From contig NZ_LWLE01000035.1 in NCBI RefSeq assembly GCF_001905125.1, positions 438,113 through 502,112 of the forward strand: DNA of 64,000 nt, given 5' to 3'. Each line of letters opens with the position of its first letter. Within the stretch, counting starts at the first letter, position 1. Source of the DNA: Streptomyces sp. TSRI0281 (lineage in GTDB: Bacteria; Actinomycetota; Actinomycetes; Streptomycetales; Streptomycetaceae). The position numbers and the translations under genes were made by a program. The notes under the pieces are model-generated. The model had not been told where the DNA came from and did not search any database. It saw only the letters and a program-made list of their open reading frames with translations. This document shows, piece after piece, positions 17,515-27,290 of this stretch.

Positions 17515-18264
17515 GTGCTCTTCCACGACACCGCGCTGATCTTCGGGCGGTATGCCCGGCAGACCCTGCGCTCCCGGTTCCAGATGTTGTTCGGCACCCT
17601 GATGCCGCTGCTCTATCTGCTCCTCTTCGGCCCCCTGCTCAGCGGTCTGCCGCTCGGCTCGTCCGGGGACTCCTGGCAGGTCCTCGTACCCGGACTGCTG
17701 CTCCAACTCAGCCTGTTCGGTGCCTCGTTCGCCGGTTTCTCGGTCATCATCGAGAAATCGACCGGGGTGGTGGAGCGGATGCGGGCGACGCCGGTGAGCC
17801 GGCTCGCCCTGCTGCTCGGGCGGGTCCTGCGTGACGCGCTGCTGTTCATGTTCCAGGCCGTCCTGCTGGTGCTGGCCGCCCTGGTCATGGGGTTGCGGGC
17901 GCCGCTGGCGGGAATCCTGATCGGCTTCGCGTTCGTCGGCCTGCTGACCGTCGCGCTCGCCTCGCTCTCGTACGCACTGGCCCTGAAGGTCCGCACCCCG
18001 CAGGAGTTCGGGCCCGTCATCAACGCGCTCACCCTGCCGGCCATGCTGCTGTCCGGGCTGATGCTCCCGATCACGCTCGGCCCGGCCTGGCTGGACGTGC
18101 TCTCGCACTTCACGCCGTTCCGCTATCCGGTGGACGCGGTGCGGGACGCCTATGTGGGCTCGTACGCCTCGGCACACATGCTGTACGGGGTCCTGGTCTC
18201 CGTCGGCTTCGCCGCCCTGGCCGTGACGGTGGGCACACGCGTCTTCCGCAGGGCCGGGGCGTGA
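17515..18264 (+). CDS. DrrB-like ABC-2 permease
   Basis: The 249-residue protein has six predicted membrane helices and the ABC-2 signature region with FGPVINALTLPAMLLSG and LSHFTPFRYPVDAVRD, typical of the DrrB/ABC2 drug permease group. It starts with GTG at 17515 and is co-transcribed with the ATPase nine bases upstream. It should form the exporter channel. Confidence 0.87.
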   Translation: MLFHDTALIFGRYARQTLRSRFQMLFGTLMPLLYLLLFGPLLSGLPLGSSGDSWQVLVPGLLLQLSLFGASFAGFSVIIEKSTGVVERMRATPVSRLALLLGRVLRDALLFMFQAVLLVLAALVMGLRAPLAGILIGFAFVGLLTVALASLSYALALKVRTPQEFGPVINALTLPAMLLSGLMLPITLGPAWLDVLSHFTPFRYPVDAVRDAYVGSYASAHMLYGVLVSVGFAALAVTVGTRVFRRAGA

Positions 18265-18274
18265 CACCAGCCCT

Positions 18275-18280
18275 TAGGCT
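18275..18280 (+). promoter_or_regulatory. -10 box for a leaderless adenosyltransferase transcript
   Basis: TAGGCT ends six bases before the ATG at 18287, and no ribosome-binding site is present. Confidence 0.45.
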
Positions 18281-18286
18281 GGCCGC

Positions 18287-18859
18287 ATGGTCAATCTGAC
18301 GCGTATCTACACCCGTACCGGCGACCAGGGCACCACCGCCCTCGGCGACATGAGCCGGACCGCCAAGACCGATCTGCGGATCTCGGCCTACGCCGACGCC
18401 AACGAGGCCAACGCCGTCATCGGTACGGCCGTGGCGCTCGGGCAGCTGTCCGAGGACGTCGTGAAGGTGCTCGTACGCGTCCAGAACGACCTCTTCGACG
18501 TGGGCGCCGACCTCTCGACCCCGGTCGTCGAGGACCCCAAGTACCCGCCGCTGCGCGTCGAGCAGTCCTACATCGACAAGCTGGAGGCGGACTGCGACAG
18601 CTTCCTGGAGGAGCTGGAGAAGCTGCGCAGCTTCATCCTCCCCGGCGGTACGCCGGGTGCGGCGCTGCTGCACCAGGCGTGCACGGTGGTGCGCCGCGCC
18701 GAGCGGTCCACCTGGGCGGCGCTGGAGGTGCACGGGGACGTGATGAACGCGCTGACGGCGACGTACCTCAACCGCCTCTCCGACCTCCTGTTCATCCTCG
18801 CGAGGACCGCGAACAAGGAGGTCGGGGACGTGCTGTGGGTGCCGGGCGGGGAACGCTGA
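18287..18859 (+). CDS. PduO-type cob(I)alamin adenosyltransferase
   Basis: The 190-residue protein starts with TRIYTRTGDQGTTALGD, the ATP-binding signature of PduO-type adenosyltransferases. It contains FILPGGTPGAALLHQACTVVRRAER, whose RRAER helix contributes to the ATP and cobalamin site. The enzyme transfers adenosyl from ATP to cob(I)alamin, giving coenzyme B12, which Streptomyces needs for methylmalonyl-CoA mutase and class II ribonucleotide reductase. It seems to be transcribed alone from a leaderless promoter. It is convergent with the small membrane protein gene at 18930. Confidence 0.92.
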   Translation: MVNLTRIYTRTGDQGTTALGDMSRTAKTDLRISAYADANEANAVIGTAVALGQLSEDVVKVLVRVQNDLFDVGADLSTPVVEDPKYPPLRVEQSYIDKLEADCDSFLEELEKLRSFILPGGTPGAALLHQACTVVRRAERSTWAALEVHGDVMNALTATYLNRLSDLLFILARTANKEVGDVLWVPGGER

Positions 18860-18902
18860 CCCCACGCCGGCACCCCGCGCGCCCGGAACGGGAGGCCCCG
18901 GG

Positions 18903-18928
18903 CCGTGTCCGGGACCTCGATGACACGG
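18903..18928. terminator. Shared terminator hairpin between convergent genes
   Basis: CCGTGTC (18903-18909) and GACACGG (18922-18928) form a 7-bp stem between the stops at 18859 and 18930. Confidence 0.45.
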
Positions 18929-18929
18929 T

Positions 18930-19496
18930 CTAGTGGTCGATCCGTTCCCGGTCCCCCGCGCCCTTCGGCTCCGGCTTCGGGAACACCGTGTAGCTCACGG
19001 CGATGATCAGGTTGATGCCGATCACCCACAGCATCGTCTGCTGCCAGCCACGCAGCGTACTGATGTCGCCGGCGCCCCCGACGTACCAGATCGCCGCCTG
19101 GAGCAGGGCCAGCGCCGTCGCGGCGGCGACGGTCCAGCGGGCGGCGGTACGCCATTCGTGGACGGCCCGCGCCTTGCCGTACTTCGGCGGCTTCACGGGC
19201 GGCGGACCGCCGGCGAACCGATGGGCCACGCGTGCGTCGGCCCACTTGATGGTGGAGTGGCCGAGGCCCACCGTGAAGCCGATGTAGACGGCTGCCAGTC
19301 CGTGCTTCCAGTCGGGTACGGCGCCGTTCTTCAGGTCGATCGCCGTCACCACCAGCAGCACCACCTCCAGCAGCGGCTCGCACAGCAGGACGGCCGCGCC
19401 CAGCCTGGGCTTCTTCGCCAGGTACCGCAACGCGAGTCCCGCGGCGAGCAGCACCCAGAAGGCGACTTCGCAGAGCACGATCAGAGTGACGATCAC
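18930..19496 (-). CDS. Conserved multi-pass membrane protein of unknown function
   Basis: The 188-residue protein has about five hydrophobic segments: residues 2-20, 35-55, 67-85, 115-135 and 150-170. It also has a charged loop with a PPPVKPPKYGKARAVHEW stretch. AAGGAG stands seven bases before the GTG at 19496, which sets the start. It is divergent from the histidine kinase gene. I do not recognise a function; relatives are annotated as integral membrane proteins in streptomycetes. Confidence 0.72.
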   Translation of the reverse strand: MIVTLIVLCEVAFWVLLAAGLALRYLAKKPRLGAAVLLCEPLLEVVLLVVTAIDLKNGAVPDWKHGLAAVYIGFTVGLGHSTIKWADARVAHRFAGGPPPVKPPKYGKARAVHEWRTAARWTVAAATALALLQAAIWYVGGAGDISTLRGWQQTMLWVIGINLIIAVSYTVFPKPEPKGAGDRERIDH

Positions 19497-19543
19497 GGCA
19501 CTTCTCCTTCCGGTTGCTTCCAGACTCCCGTCCGCGGGGCGCC

Positions 19544-19568
19544 GATTCGTCGTCGGCAGTGACGAATC
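19544..19568. promoter_or_regulatory. Inverted repeat between divergent membrane-protein and chiS genes
   Basis: GATTCGTC (19544-19551) and GACGAATC (19561-19568) are a perfect 8-bp inverted repeat with a nine-base spacer, placed 48 bases after the start of one gene and about 50 before the other. It could be an operator. Confidence 0.45.
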
Positions 19569-19617
19569 ACGACTGCATCCTTCGATGTAGCCACGCCTCA
19601 CCCGTCGTAGGGACGTC

Positions 19618-20844
19618 GTGCGGGAACCCTGCGTGTTGGATGGAGGGGTGTTCTCCGTAACCCGCCCGCACCGCGACGACGTCATCATCGCGGCCGTCGG
19701 GCTCCTCGGCGGTGTGTTCCTGTGGCTGCTCGGTCTGCATACGCAGGCCGGCCGCCCCTTCGATGCCCCCTGGGTCACCCTGGTGCCGCTCACGGTGCTG
19801 GCGGGGCTGGAGCTGCTGCGGCGCAGCGCACCGCAGACCGCGCTGGTCATCGGCACACTCGCGCTGGTCTCGGACCAGTTCACCCGGGGAAACCTGGCGA
19901 GCGTACTGATGTTCACCGACCTCGTCTACGCGGCCGTGCTGTACGGGACCCCGGCCGCGGCCCGCCGCATCCCGGTGACCTCGTTCCTGATCACGGTCGG
20001 GGTCACCATCGGCTTCCTGGCCTGGTTCCGCACGGCCGAGGCGCTGCTGATCGGCATCGTCACCGGCCTGGTCTCGTTCGCACCCGCGATCACCGGGGTC
20101 AGCGTGCGCAACCACCGCGACGCGGCGGAGACGGCCCGGCTGCGGGCCGATCAGACGGCGCTGCTGGCCGAGATGGACCGTGCGCAGGCCGTGGTCGCCG
20201 AGCGTTCCCGGATGGCGCGCGAGCTGCACGACATGGTCGCCAACCATCTGTCCGCGATCGCCATCCACTCCACCGCCGCCCTCTCCATCGACGACCCGGA
20301 GACCTCGCGCGGCGCGCTCGGGGTGATCCGGGAGAACAGCGTCGCCGGGCTGGCCGAGATGCGCCGGCTGATCGGGCTGCTGCGCCAGGGCGGCGCGGAC
20401 GCGGAGCCGAGCGCGGCGCCGACGCTCAACGGGCTGGACTCGCTCATCGAGCAGACCCGGACGAACGCCGCTTCCAGCGGGCTGACCTGCACACTTGAGG
20501 ACAACCGCGAGGAGTCGGGGGCGCTGCCCGCGCCGGTCGAGCTGGCCGCGTACCGCATCGTCCAGGAGTCCCTGACCAACGCGCTCAAGCACGCCGCGCC
20601 GGGCCCGGTCGTGGTGCGGCTCGAACTGACGGGGAGCGTGCTCGTCGTCGAGGTCACCAGTGTGTTCGGAGACCGGCCGGGGCCGCGGGCGCCGGGGGCG
20701 GGGGCCGGGCTCGTGGGCATGCGGGAGCGGGTGGCGCTGCTCGGCGGGAGCATCACGGCGGAGCCCGAACCCGGCGCCGACGGTACGAAGATCTGGCGGG
20801 TACGGGCCGAACTGCCCGTCGAGGACGGAGCGGTGAGGGAATGA
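19618..20844 (+). CDS. chiS: Two-component sensor histidine kinase (ChiS-like)
   Basis: The 408-residue protein has five or six membrane segments in the first 165 residues, then a HisKA_3 dimer domain with MARELHDMVANHLSAI (phospho-acceptor His at about residue 204) and a C-terminal HATPase with YRIVQESLTNALKHA and GAGLVGMRERV. This is the NarL-partner type of kinase. It overlaps the response regulator gene by four bases. In S. coelicolor the equivalent pair, ChiS/ChiR, controls the adjacent chitinase gene chiC; the same three genes are present here. A GTG at 19648 is a possible alternative start. Confidence 0.85.
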   Translation: MREPCVLDGGVFSVTRPHRDDVIIAAVGLLGGVFLWLLGLHTQAGRPFDAPWVTLVPLTVLAGLELLRRSAPQTALVIGTLALVSDQFTRGNLASVLMFTDLVYAAVLYGTPAAARRIPVTSFLITVGVTIGFLAWFRTAEALLIGIVTGLVSFAPAITGVSVRNHRDAAETARLRADQTALLAEMDRAQAVVAERSRMARELHDMVANHLSAIAIHSTAALSIDDPETSRGALGVIRENSVAGLAEMRRLIGLLRQGGADAEPSAAPTLNGLDSLIEQTRTNAASSGLTCTLEDNREESGALPAPVELAAYRIVQESLTNALKHAAPGPVVVRLELTGSVLVVEVTSVFGDRPGPRAPGAGAGLVGMRERVALLGGSITAEPEPGADGTKIWRVRAELPVEDGAVRE

Positions 20845-21503
20845 CGATCCGGGTACTGGTCGCGGAGGACCAGTCCGCGGTGCGCGCGGGACTGGTGCTG
20901 ATCCTGGGCAGCGCGGCGGACATCGAGGTCGTCGGGGAGGCGGGGGACGGCGAGGCGGCCGTGCGGCTCGCCCGGGAACTGCGCCCCGATCTGATCCTGA
21001 TGGATGTGCAGATGCCACGTCTGGACGGGGTGTCGGCGACGAGGCAGGTGGTGGCCGAGGGGCTGGCCGATGTGCTCGTGCTGACCACGTTCGACCTGGA
21101 CGAGTACGTCTTCGGGGCGCTGCGCGCGGGGGCTTCGGGCTTTCTGCTGAAGACCACCGACGCACGCGATCTGCTCGAAGCGGTACGCACGGTGGCGCGC
21201 GGCGAGGGGCTGATCGCCCCGGCCGTGACCCGTCGGCTGATCGCCGAGTTCGCCGGGAACATCCCCGCGCGCACGGCCGATCCGGCGGAGATCGACGCGC
21301 TCACCCGGCGGGAGCGCGAAGTGCTGGGCTGCCTGGGTGAAGGGATGTCGAACGCGGAGATCGCGGTGCGGCTCTCGATGGCGGAGGCGACGGTGAAGAC
21401 GCACGTCAGCAGGCTGTTGGGGAAGCTGGGGCTGCGCAGCCGGGTACAGGCGGCCGTGCTCGCACAGGAGTTGGGGATCCGGGGGCCGTCCGGCCCCCGA
21501 TAA
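20841..21503 (+). CDS. chiR: NarL/FixJ-family response regulator (ChiR-like)
   Basis: The 220-residue protein has a receiver domain with the phospho-acceptor Asp at residue 55 (LILMDVQMPRLDG). A LuxR-type helix-turn-helix follows at about residues 155-210 (LTRREREVLGCLGEGMSNAEIA). Its ATG overlaps the kinase stop. It is expected to bind the chiC promoter, which starts only about 50 bases after its stop. The last codons form a strong hairpin. Confidence 0.87.
   Translation: MTIRVLVAEDQSAVRAGLVLILGSAADIEVVGEAGDGEAAVRLARELRPDLILMDVQMPRLDGVSATRQVVAEGLADVLVLTTFDLDEYVFGALRAGASGFLLKTTDARDLLEAVRTVARGEGLIAPAVTRRLIAEFAGNIPARTADPAEIDALTRREREVLGCLGEGMSNAEIAVRLSMAEATVKTHVSRLLGKLGLRSRVQAAVLAQELGIRGPSGPR
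21480..21499 (+). terminator. Hairpin overlapping the end of chiR
   Basis: CGGGGGCCG and CGGCCCCCG flank TC, giving a very stable stem just before the chiR stop codon. It may end the chiSR transcript before the chitinase promoter. Confidence 0.45.
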
Positions 21504-21510
21504 CTGATCT

Positions 21511-21553
21511 TTGGTCCAGACCTCTTGACGATTGGTCCAGACCTTCCTAATCT
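21511..21553 (+). promoter_or_regulatory. chiC promoter with 13-bp direct repeats
   Basis: TTGGTCCAGACCT occurs twice (21511-21523 and 21532-21544), exactly 21 bases or two helical turns apart. TTGACG (21525-21530) and TAATCT (21548-21553) are -35 and -10 boxes with a 17-base spacer, so one repeat lies upstream of the -35 box and the other within the spacer. TGGTCCAGACCT repeats are the known control element of Streptomyces chitinase promoters, mediating chitin induction and glucose repression, with DasR and ChiR involved at various promoters. Confidence 0.9.
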
Positions 21554-21662
21554 CACCGAACACACTGCGGTGAGTACGCCATGACAAAGCGTGCTCAGGG
21601 CGGCGCAGGGTTTGCAGTCCACGGATCACCCCCGTTTGTCGGACCTCACTCGAGGAGCACCG

Positions 21663-23537
<1,875 letters not shown>

Positions 23538-23600
23538 TCCCCACGCCGTAGGAACCGCACCACCGGCACCACCCGCACCACCGGTGCCACCCCGAAAGCA

Positions 23601-23638
23601 CCGGGGAGACAGGTCCGCCCCCTGTCTCCCCGGTTTTT
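23601..23638 (+). terminator. chiC rho-independent terminator
   Basis: CCGGGGAGACAGG pairs fully with CCTGTCTCCCCGG and is followed by TTTTT, about 65 bases after the chitinase stop. This is one of the few classical terminators with a T-run in the window. Confidence 0.9.
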
Positions 23639-23695
23639 CGCGTGTACGCGTACGGGCGCATGACCTTCCGGCCCCACGCGACGGAACGCGCGGAC

Positions 23696-23790
23696 CTCAG
23701 GTCATGTACGTCGGGTTGCCCTCAGGTCATCTACGTCGGGTTGCCCTCAGGCTGTGTACGTCGGGGCCCTCAGGCTGTGCACGTCGGGCC
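23696..23790. repeat. 22-25-bp tandem repeat array
   Basis: Four head-to-tail units (23696-23720, 23721-23745, 23746-23768, 23769-23790) share CTCAGGTCATGTACGTCGGG or a close variant. The first two differ at one base; the last two have CTCAGGCTGTG. A further decayed copy lies at 23841-23862, and its CTCA supplies the stop codon of the minus-strand DUF2550 gene. Confidence 0.75.
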
Positions 23791-23856
23791 CAGGACACGC
23801 GTCAAGGCCACAAGCCCCGTTCGCCGGGGCCCGCAGCTCCTGTACGCCGGTTGCCC

Positions 23857-24303
23857 TCAGGCCACATTCACCCGCTGGCCGGGCGGTGCCGCCTCCAGCC
23901 AGGCGAGGAAACCGGTCAGGGCGTCCTCGCTCATCGCCAGCTCCAGGCGCGTCTCACGGTGGAGACAGCCGAGCACGACGGAATCGGAGAGCAGCGCGAG
24001 CTCCTCCTCGCCTTCGGGCAGCCGGCGGGAGACCACCTCGATCGACGAGCGCTCCAGGGCACGACGGGGGCGGGGCGCGTAGGAGAAGACCCGGAACCAG
24101 TCGACCCGGTCGCCGCTGTAGCGCGCGACGCCGTACACCCAGCCCTTGCCGGAGGGGTCCGGCTCCTCGGACACGTTCCAGCGCAGACTGCAGTCGAAGG
24201 TTCCACCGGAACGCTGGATCAGCCGTCGGCGCAGACCGAAGACGAACAGACCCACCACGACCAGCACGACGACCAGACCGCCCACCCACAAAGCGAGGAC
24301 CAT
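23857..24303 (-). CDS. DUF2550-family membrane protein
   Basis: The 148-residue protein has one N-terminal membrane helix (residues 2-25, GLVVVLVVVGLFVFGLRRR), then a cytoplasmic or external domain with FRVFSYAPRPRRALERSSIE and GCLHRETRLELAMS. DUF2550 proteins are found after atpC in many actinobacteria. GAGGAGG before the ATG at 24303 sets the start. It is separated from atpC by a strong hairpin, so it may be transcribed independently. Function unknown. Confidence 0.85.
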   Translation of the reverse strand: MVLALWVGGLVVVLVVVGLFVFGLRRRLIQRSGGTFDCSLRWNVSEEPDPSGKGWVYGVARYSGDRVDWFRVFSYAPRPRRALERSSIEVVSRRLPEGEEELALLSDSVVLGCLHRETRLELAMSEDALTGFLAWLEAAPPGQRVNVA

Positions 24304-24372
24304 CTCACCGACCTCCTCGCATCGTCGAGTAACGGATACCGAACCGAACCGAACCGAATTGCACCTGCATCG

Positions 24373-24422
24373 CCTCAGCCGCGACACGGTCTGGATAATT
24401 CCAGCTCGGGCCGCGGCTGAGG
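24373..24422 (-). terminator. atp operon terminator candidate
   Basis: CCTCAGCCGCG (24373-24383) and CGCGGCTGAGG (24412-24422) form an 11-bp perfect stem just after atpC. Confidence 0.6.
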
Positions 24423-24443
24423 AAAAAACTTCTTGCGGGGGTG

Positions 24444-24818
24444 CTAGTGCACCGCCACCGCACGCAGTCGCACATCGGCGCGCCGCTCGGCAGCGGCGTC
24501 CGTGTCCGACTTCGCGCGCTCCAGCGCACGCTCGGCGCGCTGGACATCGATCTCGTCCGCCAGCTCGGCGACTTCCGCCAGCAGCGACAGCTTGTTGTCC
24601 GCGAACGAGATGAACCCGCCGTGGACAGCGACGACGACGGTCTCGCCGGCGCTCGTACGGATCGTCACCGGGCCCGATTCCAGCACACCGAGAAGCGGCT
24701 GGTGACCGGGCATGACGCCGATGTCGCCGGACGTGGTACGCGCGACGACCAGGGTGGCCTCGCCGGACCAGACGCTGCGGTCCGCGGCGACCAGCTCGAC
24801 ATGCAGCTCAGCAGCCAA
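24444..24818 (-). CDS. atpC: F1 ATP synthase epsilon subunit
   Basis: The 124-residue protein has the N-terminal beta-sandwich (AELHVELVAADRSVWSG, GDIGVMPGHQPLLGVL) and the short helical C-terminal hairpin of the epsilon subunit. It links the rotor to the c-ring and can inhibit ATP hydrolysis. The start is TTG at 24818 with GAGGAG upstream. It is the last gene of the atp operon, 109 bases after atpD. Confidence 0.95.
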   Translation of the reverse strand: MAAELHVELVAADRSVWSGEATLVVARTTSGDIGVMPGHQPLLGVLESGPVTIRTSAGETVVVAVHGGFISFADNKLSLLAEVAELADEIDVQRAERALERAKSDTDAAAERRADVRLRAVAVH

Positions 24819-24927
24819 GGGTGGCTCCTCGGGTCACCACCCGGCCGTCGAGCCGGGTGTTGGGTCAATTCTACGGGGCGTGGTGAGGGGGGCGGGACAC
24901 ACCCACCCCCCTCGGTGAGCCGGAGGC

Positions 24928-26370
24928 TCAGGAGACGCCGAGCTCCTTGGCGTTGGCCTTGAGGTCCTCAATGCCACCGCACATGAAGAACGCCTGCTCC
25001 GGGAAGTGGTCGTACTCACCGTCGCAGATCGAGTTGAACGCGGCGATCGACTCGTCGAGCGGCACGTCCGAACCGTCCAGGCCGGTGAACTGCTTGGCGG
25101 CGTGGGTGTTCTGCGACAGGAAGCGCTCGACGCGACGGGCACGGTGGACAACGAGCTTGTCCTCCTCGCCCAGCTCGTCGATACCGAGGATCGCGATGAT
25201 GTCCTGGAGGTCCTTGTACTTCTGCAGGATTCCCTTGACACGGCTGGCCGTGTCGTAGTGGTCCTGCGCGATGTAGCGCGGGTCCAGGATGCGGGACGTG
25301 GAGTCCAGCGGGTCCACGGCCGGGTAGATGCCCTTCTCGGAGATCGGACGGGAAAGAACCGTCGTCGCGTCGAGGTGGGCGAACGTGGTGGCCGGGGCCG
25401 GGTCGGTCAGGTCGTCCGCGGGGACGTAGATCGCCTGCATCGAGGTGATCGAGTGACCACGCGTCGAGGTGATGCGCTCCTGGAGCACACCCATCTCGTC
25501 GGCCAGGGTCGGCTGGTAACCCACCGCGGACGGCATACGGCCGAGCAGCGTGGAGACCTCGGAACCGGCCTGCGTGAAGCGGAAGATGTTGTCGATGAAG
25601 AGCAGCACGTCCTGCTTCTGCACATCGCGGAAGTACTCCGCCATGGTCAGGGCGGACAGCGCGACCCGCAGACGGGTGCCCGGCGGCTCGTCCATCTGGC
25701 CGAAGACCAGCGCGGTCTTCTCCAGGACGCCCGACTCGGTCATCTCGTCGATGAGGTCGTTGCCCTCACGGGTGCGCTCGCCGACACCGGCGAACACCGA
25801 CACACCGTCGTGCAGCTTCGCCACACGCATGATCATTTCCTGGATGAGGACCGTCTTGCCGACGCCCGCACCACCGAACAGACCGATCTTGCCGCCCTTG
25901 ACGTACGGGGTCAGCAGGTCGACGACCTTCAGGCCGGTCTCGAACATCTCGGTCTTCGACTCGAGCTGGTCGAAGGCCGGGGCCTTGCGGTGGATCGGCC
26001 AGCGGTCGGTGATCTGCGCCTCGGCCTCCGGCTCGTTCAGGATCCGGCCGAGGGTGTTGAACACCTTGCCCTTGGTGATGTCACCGACCGGGACGGTGAT
26101 GCCCGCGCCCGTGTTGGTCACCGGGGCCTGGCGGACCAGACCGTCGGTGGGCTGCATCGAGATCGCACGGACCACGCCGTCACCCAGGTGCTGGGCGACT
26201 TCGAGGGTCAGCGTCTTGCGAGCGCCCGCCTCGGCCGGGTCGTCGACCTGGACGTGCAGCGCGTTGTAGATCTCCGGCATCGCGTCGACGGGGAACTCCA
26301 CGTCGACGACCGGGCCGATGACCCGGGCGACGCGGCCCGTGGCAGCGGCCGTCTCAACTGTGGTCGTCAT
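24928..26370 (-). CDS. atpD: F1 ATP synthase beta subunit (catalytic)
   Basis: The 480-residue protein has the P-loop GGAGVGKTVLIQE near residue 168, the catalytic region GERTREGNDL and the family signature PAVDPLDSTSR. It carries the three catalytic sites of the F1 head. The ATG overlaps the last base of the atpG stop (TAATG), so translation is probably coupled. Confidence 0.98.
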   Translation of the reverse strand: MTTTVETAAATGRVARVIGPVVDVEFPVDAMPEIYNALHVQVDDPAEAGARKTLTLEVAQHLGDGVVRAISMQPTDGLVRQAPVTNTGAGITVPVGDITKGKVFNTLGRILNEPEAEAQITDRWPIHRKAPAFDQLESKTEMFETGLKVVDLLTPYVKGGKIGLFGGAGVGKTVLIQEMIMRVAKLHDGVSVFAGVGERTREGNDLIDEMTESGVLEKTALVFGQMDEPPGTRLRVALSALTMAEYFRDVQKQDVLLFIDNIFRFTQAGSEVSTLLGRMPSAVGYQPTLADEMGVLQERITSTRGHSITSMQAIYVPADDLTDPAPATTFAHLDATTVLSRPISEKGIYPAVDPLDSTSRILDPRYIAQDHYDTASRVKGILQKYKDLQDIIAILGIDELGEEDKLVVHRARRVERFLSQNTHAAKQFTGLDGSDVPLDESIAAFNSICDGEYDHFPEQAFFMCGGIEDLKANAKELGVS

Positions 26371-27287
26371 TACTTGTCACTCCCCGCGGTCGCGTCGGCC
26401 AGAGCACTGGCACCGCCGACGATCTCGCTGATTTCCTGGGTGATTTCGGCCTGGCGGGCCGCGTTGGCAAGCCGGGAGAGGCTCTTGATGAGATCCCCGG
26501 CGTTGTCGGTGGCCGACTTCATCGCGCGGCGACGGGCAGCGTGCTCGGAAGCGGCGGCCTGCAGCAGCGCGTTGTAGATGCGGCTCTCGACGTAGCGCGG
26601 CAGGAGGGCGTCGAGGACGTCCTCCGCCGACGGCTCGAAGTCGAACAGCGGAAGGATCTCGCCCTTCGTGCTGCTCTCCTCCACGACCGTGTCGAGCGAC
26701 AGCGGCAGCATCCGGTTGTCCACCGGGTTCTGCGTCATCATCGACACGAATTCCGTGAAGACGATGTGCAGCTCGTCGACGCCGCCCTCGGCCGTCGGCG
26801 CCGTGATGGCCTCGATCAGCGGCGCGGCGATGTTCTTGGCATCCGAGTACGCAGGGCTGTCGGTGAAGCCGGTCCACGACTCCTCGACCTTGCGCTCGCG
26901 GAAGCCGTAGTAGGCGACGCCCTTGCGGCCGACGATGTAGGTGTCGACCGCCTTGCCCTCAGCCGCGAGCCGCTCCCTCAGCCGCTCCGCCGCCTTGATG
27001 GCGTTGGAGGAGTAGCCGCCGGCCAGACCGCGGTCGCTCGTGATGAGCAGGACCGCGGCCCGGGCCGGGGCCTCGGCCTCGGTGGTGAGCGGGTGCTTGG
27101 TGGTGGAGCCGGTCGCGACCGCGGTCACCGCACGGGTGAGCTCGGTCGCGTACGGCATCGACGCCGCCACCTTGCGCTGCGCCTTGACGATGCGCGAGGC
27201 GGCGATCATCTCCATCGCCTTGGTGATCTTCTTGGTCGCGGTGACGGCTTGGATGCGGCGCTTGTAAACGCGAAGCTGAGCGCCCAT
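26370..27287 (-). CDS. atpG: F1 ATP synthase gamma subunit (rotor shaft)
   Basis: The 305-residue protein begins MGAQLRVYKRRIQAVTATKKITKAMEMIAASR and ends with the matching C-terminal helix, which together make the coiled-coil shaft. It contains ITSDRGLAGGYSSN, a gamma-subunit hallmark. The length includes the short insertion usual in actinobacteria. It lies three bases after atpA. Confidence 0.97.
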   Translation of the reverse strand: MGAQLRVYKRRIQAVTATKKITKAMEMIAASRIVKAQRKVAASMPYATELTRAVTAVATGSTTKHPLTTEAEAPARAAVLLITSDRGLAGGYSSNAIKAAERLRERLAAEGKAVDTYIVGRKGVAYYGFRERKVEESWTGFTDSPAYSDAKNIAAPLIEAITAPTAEGGVDELHIVFTEFVSMMTQNPVDNRMLPLSLDTVVEESSTKGEILPLFDFEPSAEDVLDALLPRYVESRIYNALLQAAASEHAARRRAMKSATDNAGDLIKSLSRLANAARQAEITQEISEIVGGASALADATAGSDK

Positions 27288-27290
27288 CGA

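Larger units (their letters stand above)
23538..23856. other. Gene-free interval after chiC
   Basis: This 319-base interval holds the chiC terminator and a small tandem repeat array. I see no supportable gene in it. Confidence 0.7.

Noticed and set aside
23696..23862. CRISPR array
   Set aside because: The units are directly abutting with no spacers and vary in length, so this is an ordinary tandem repeat.
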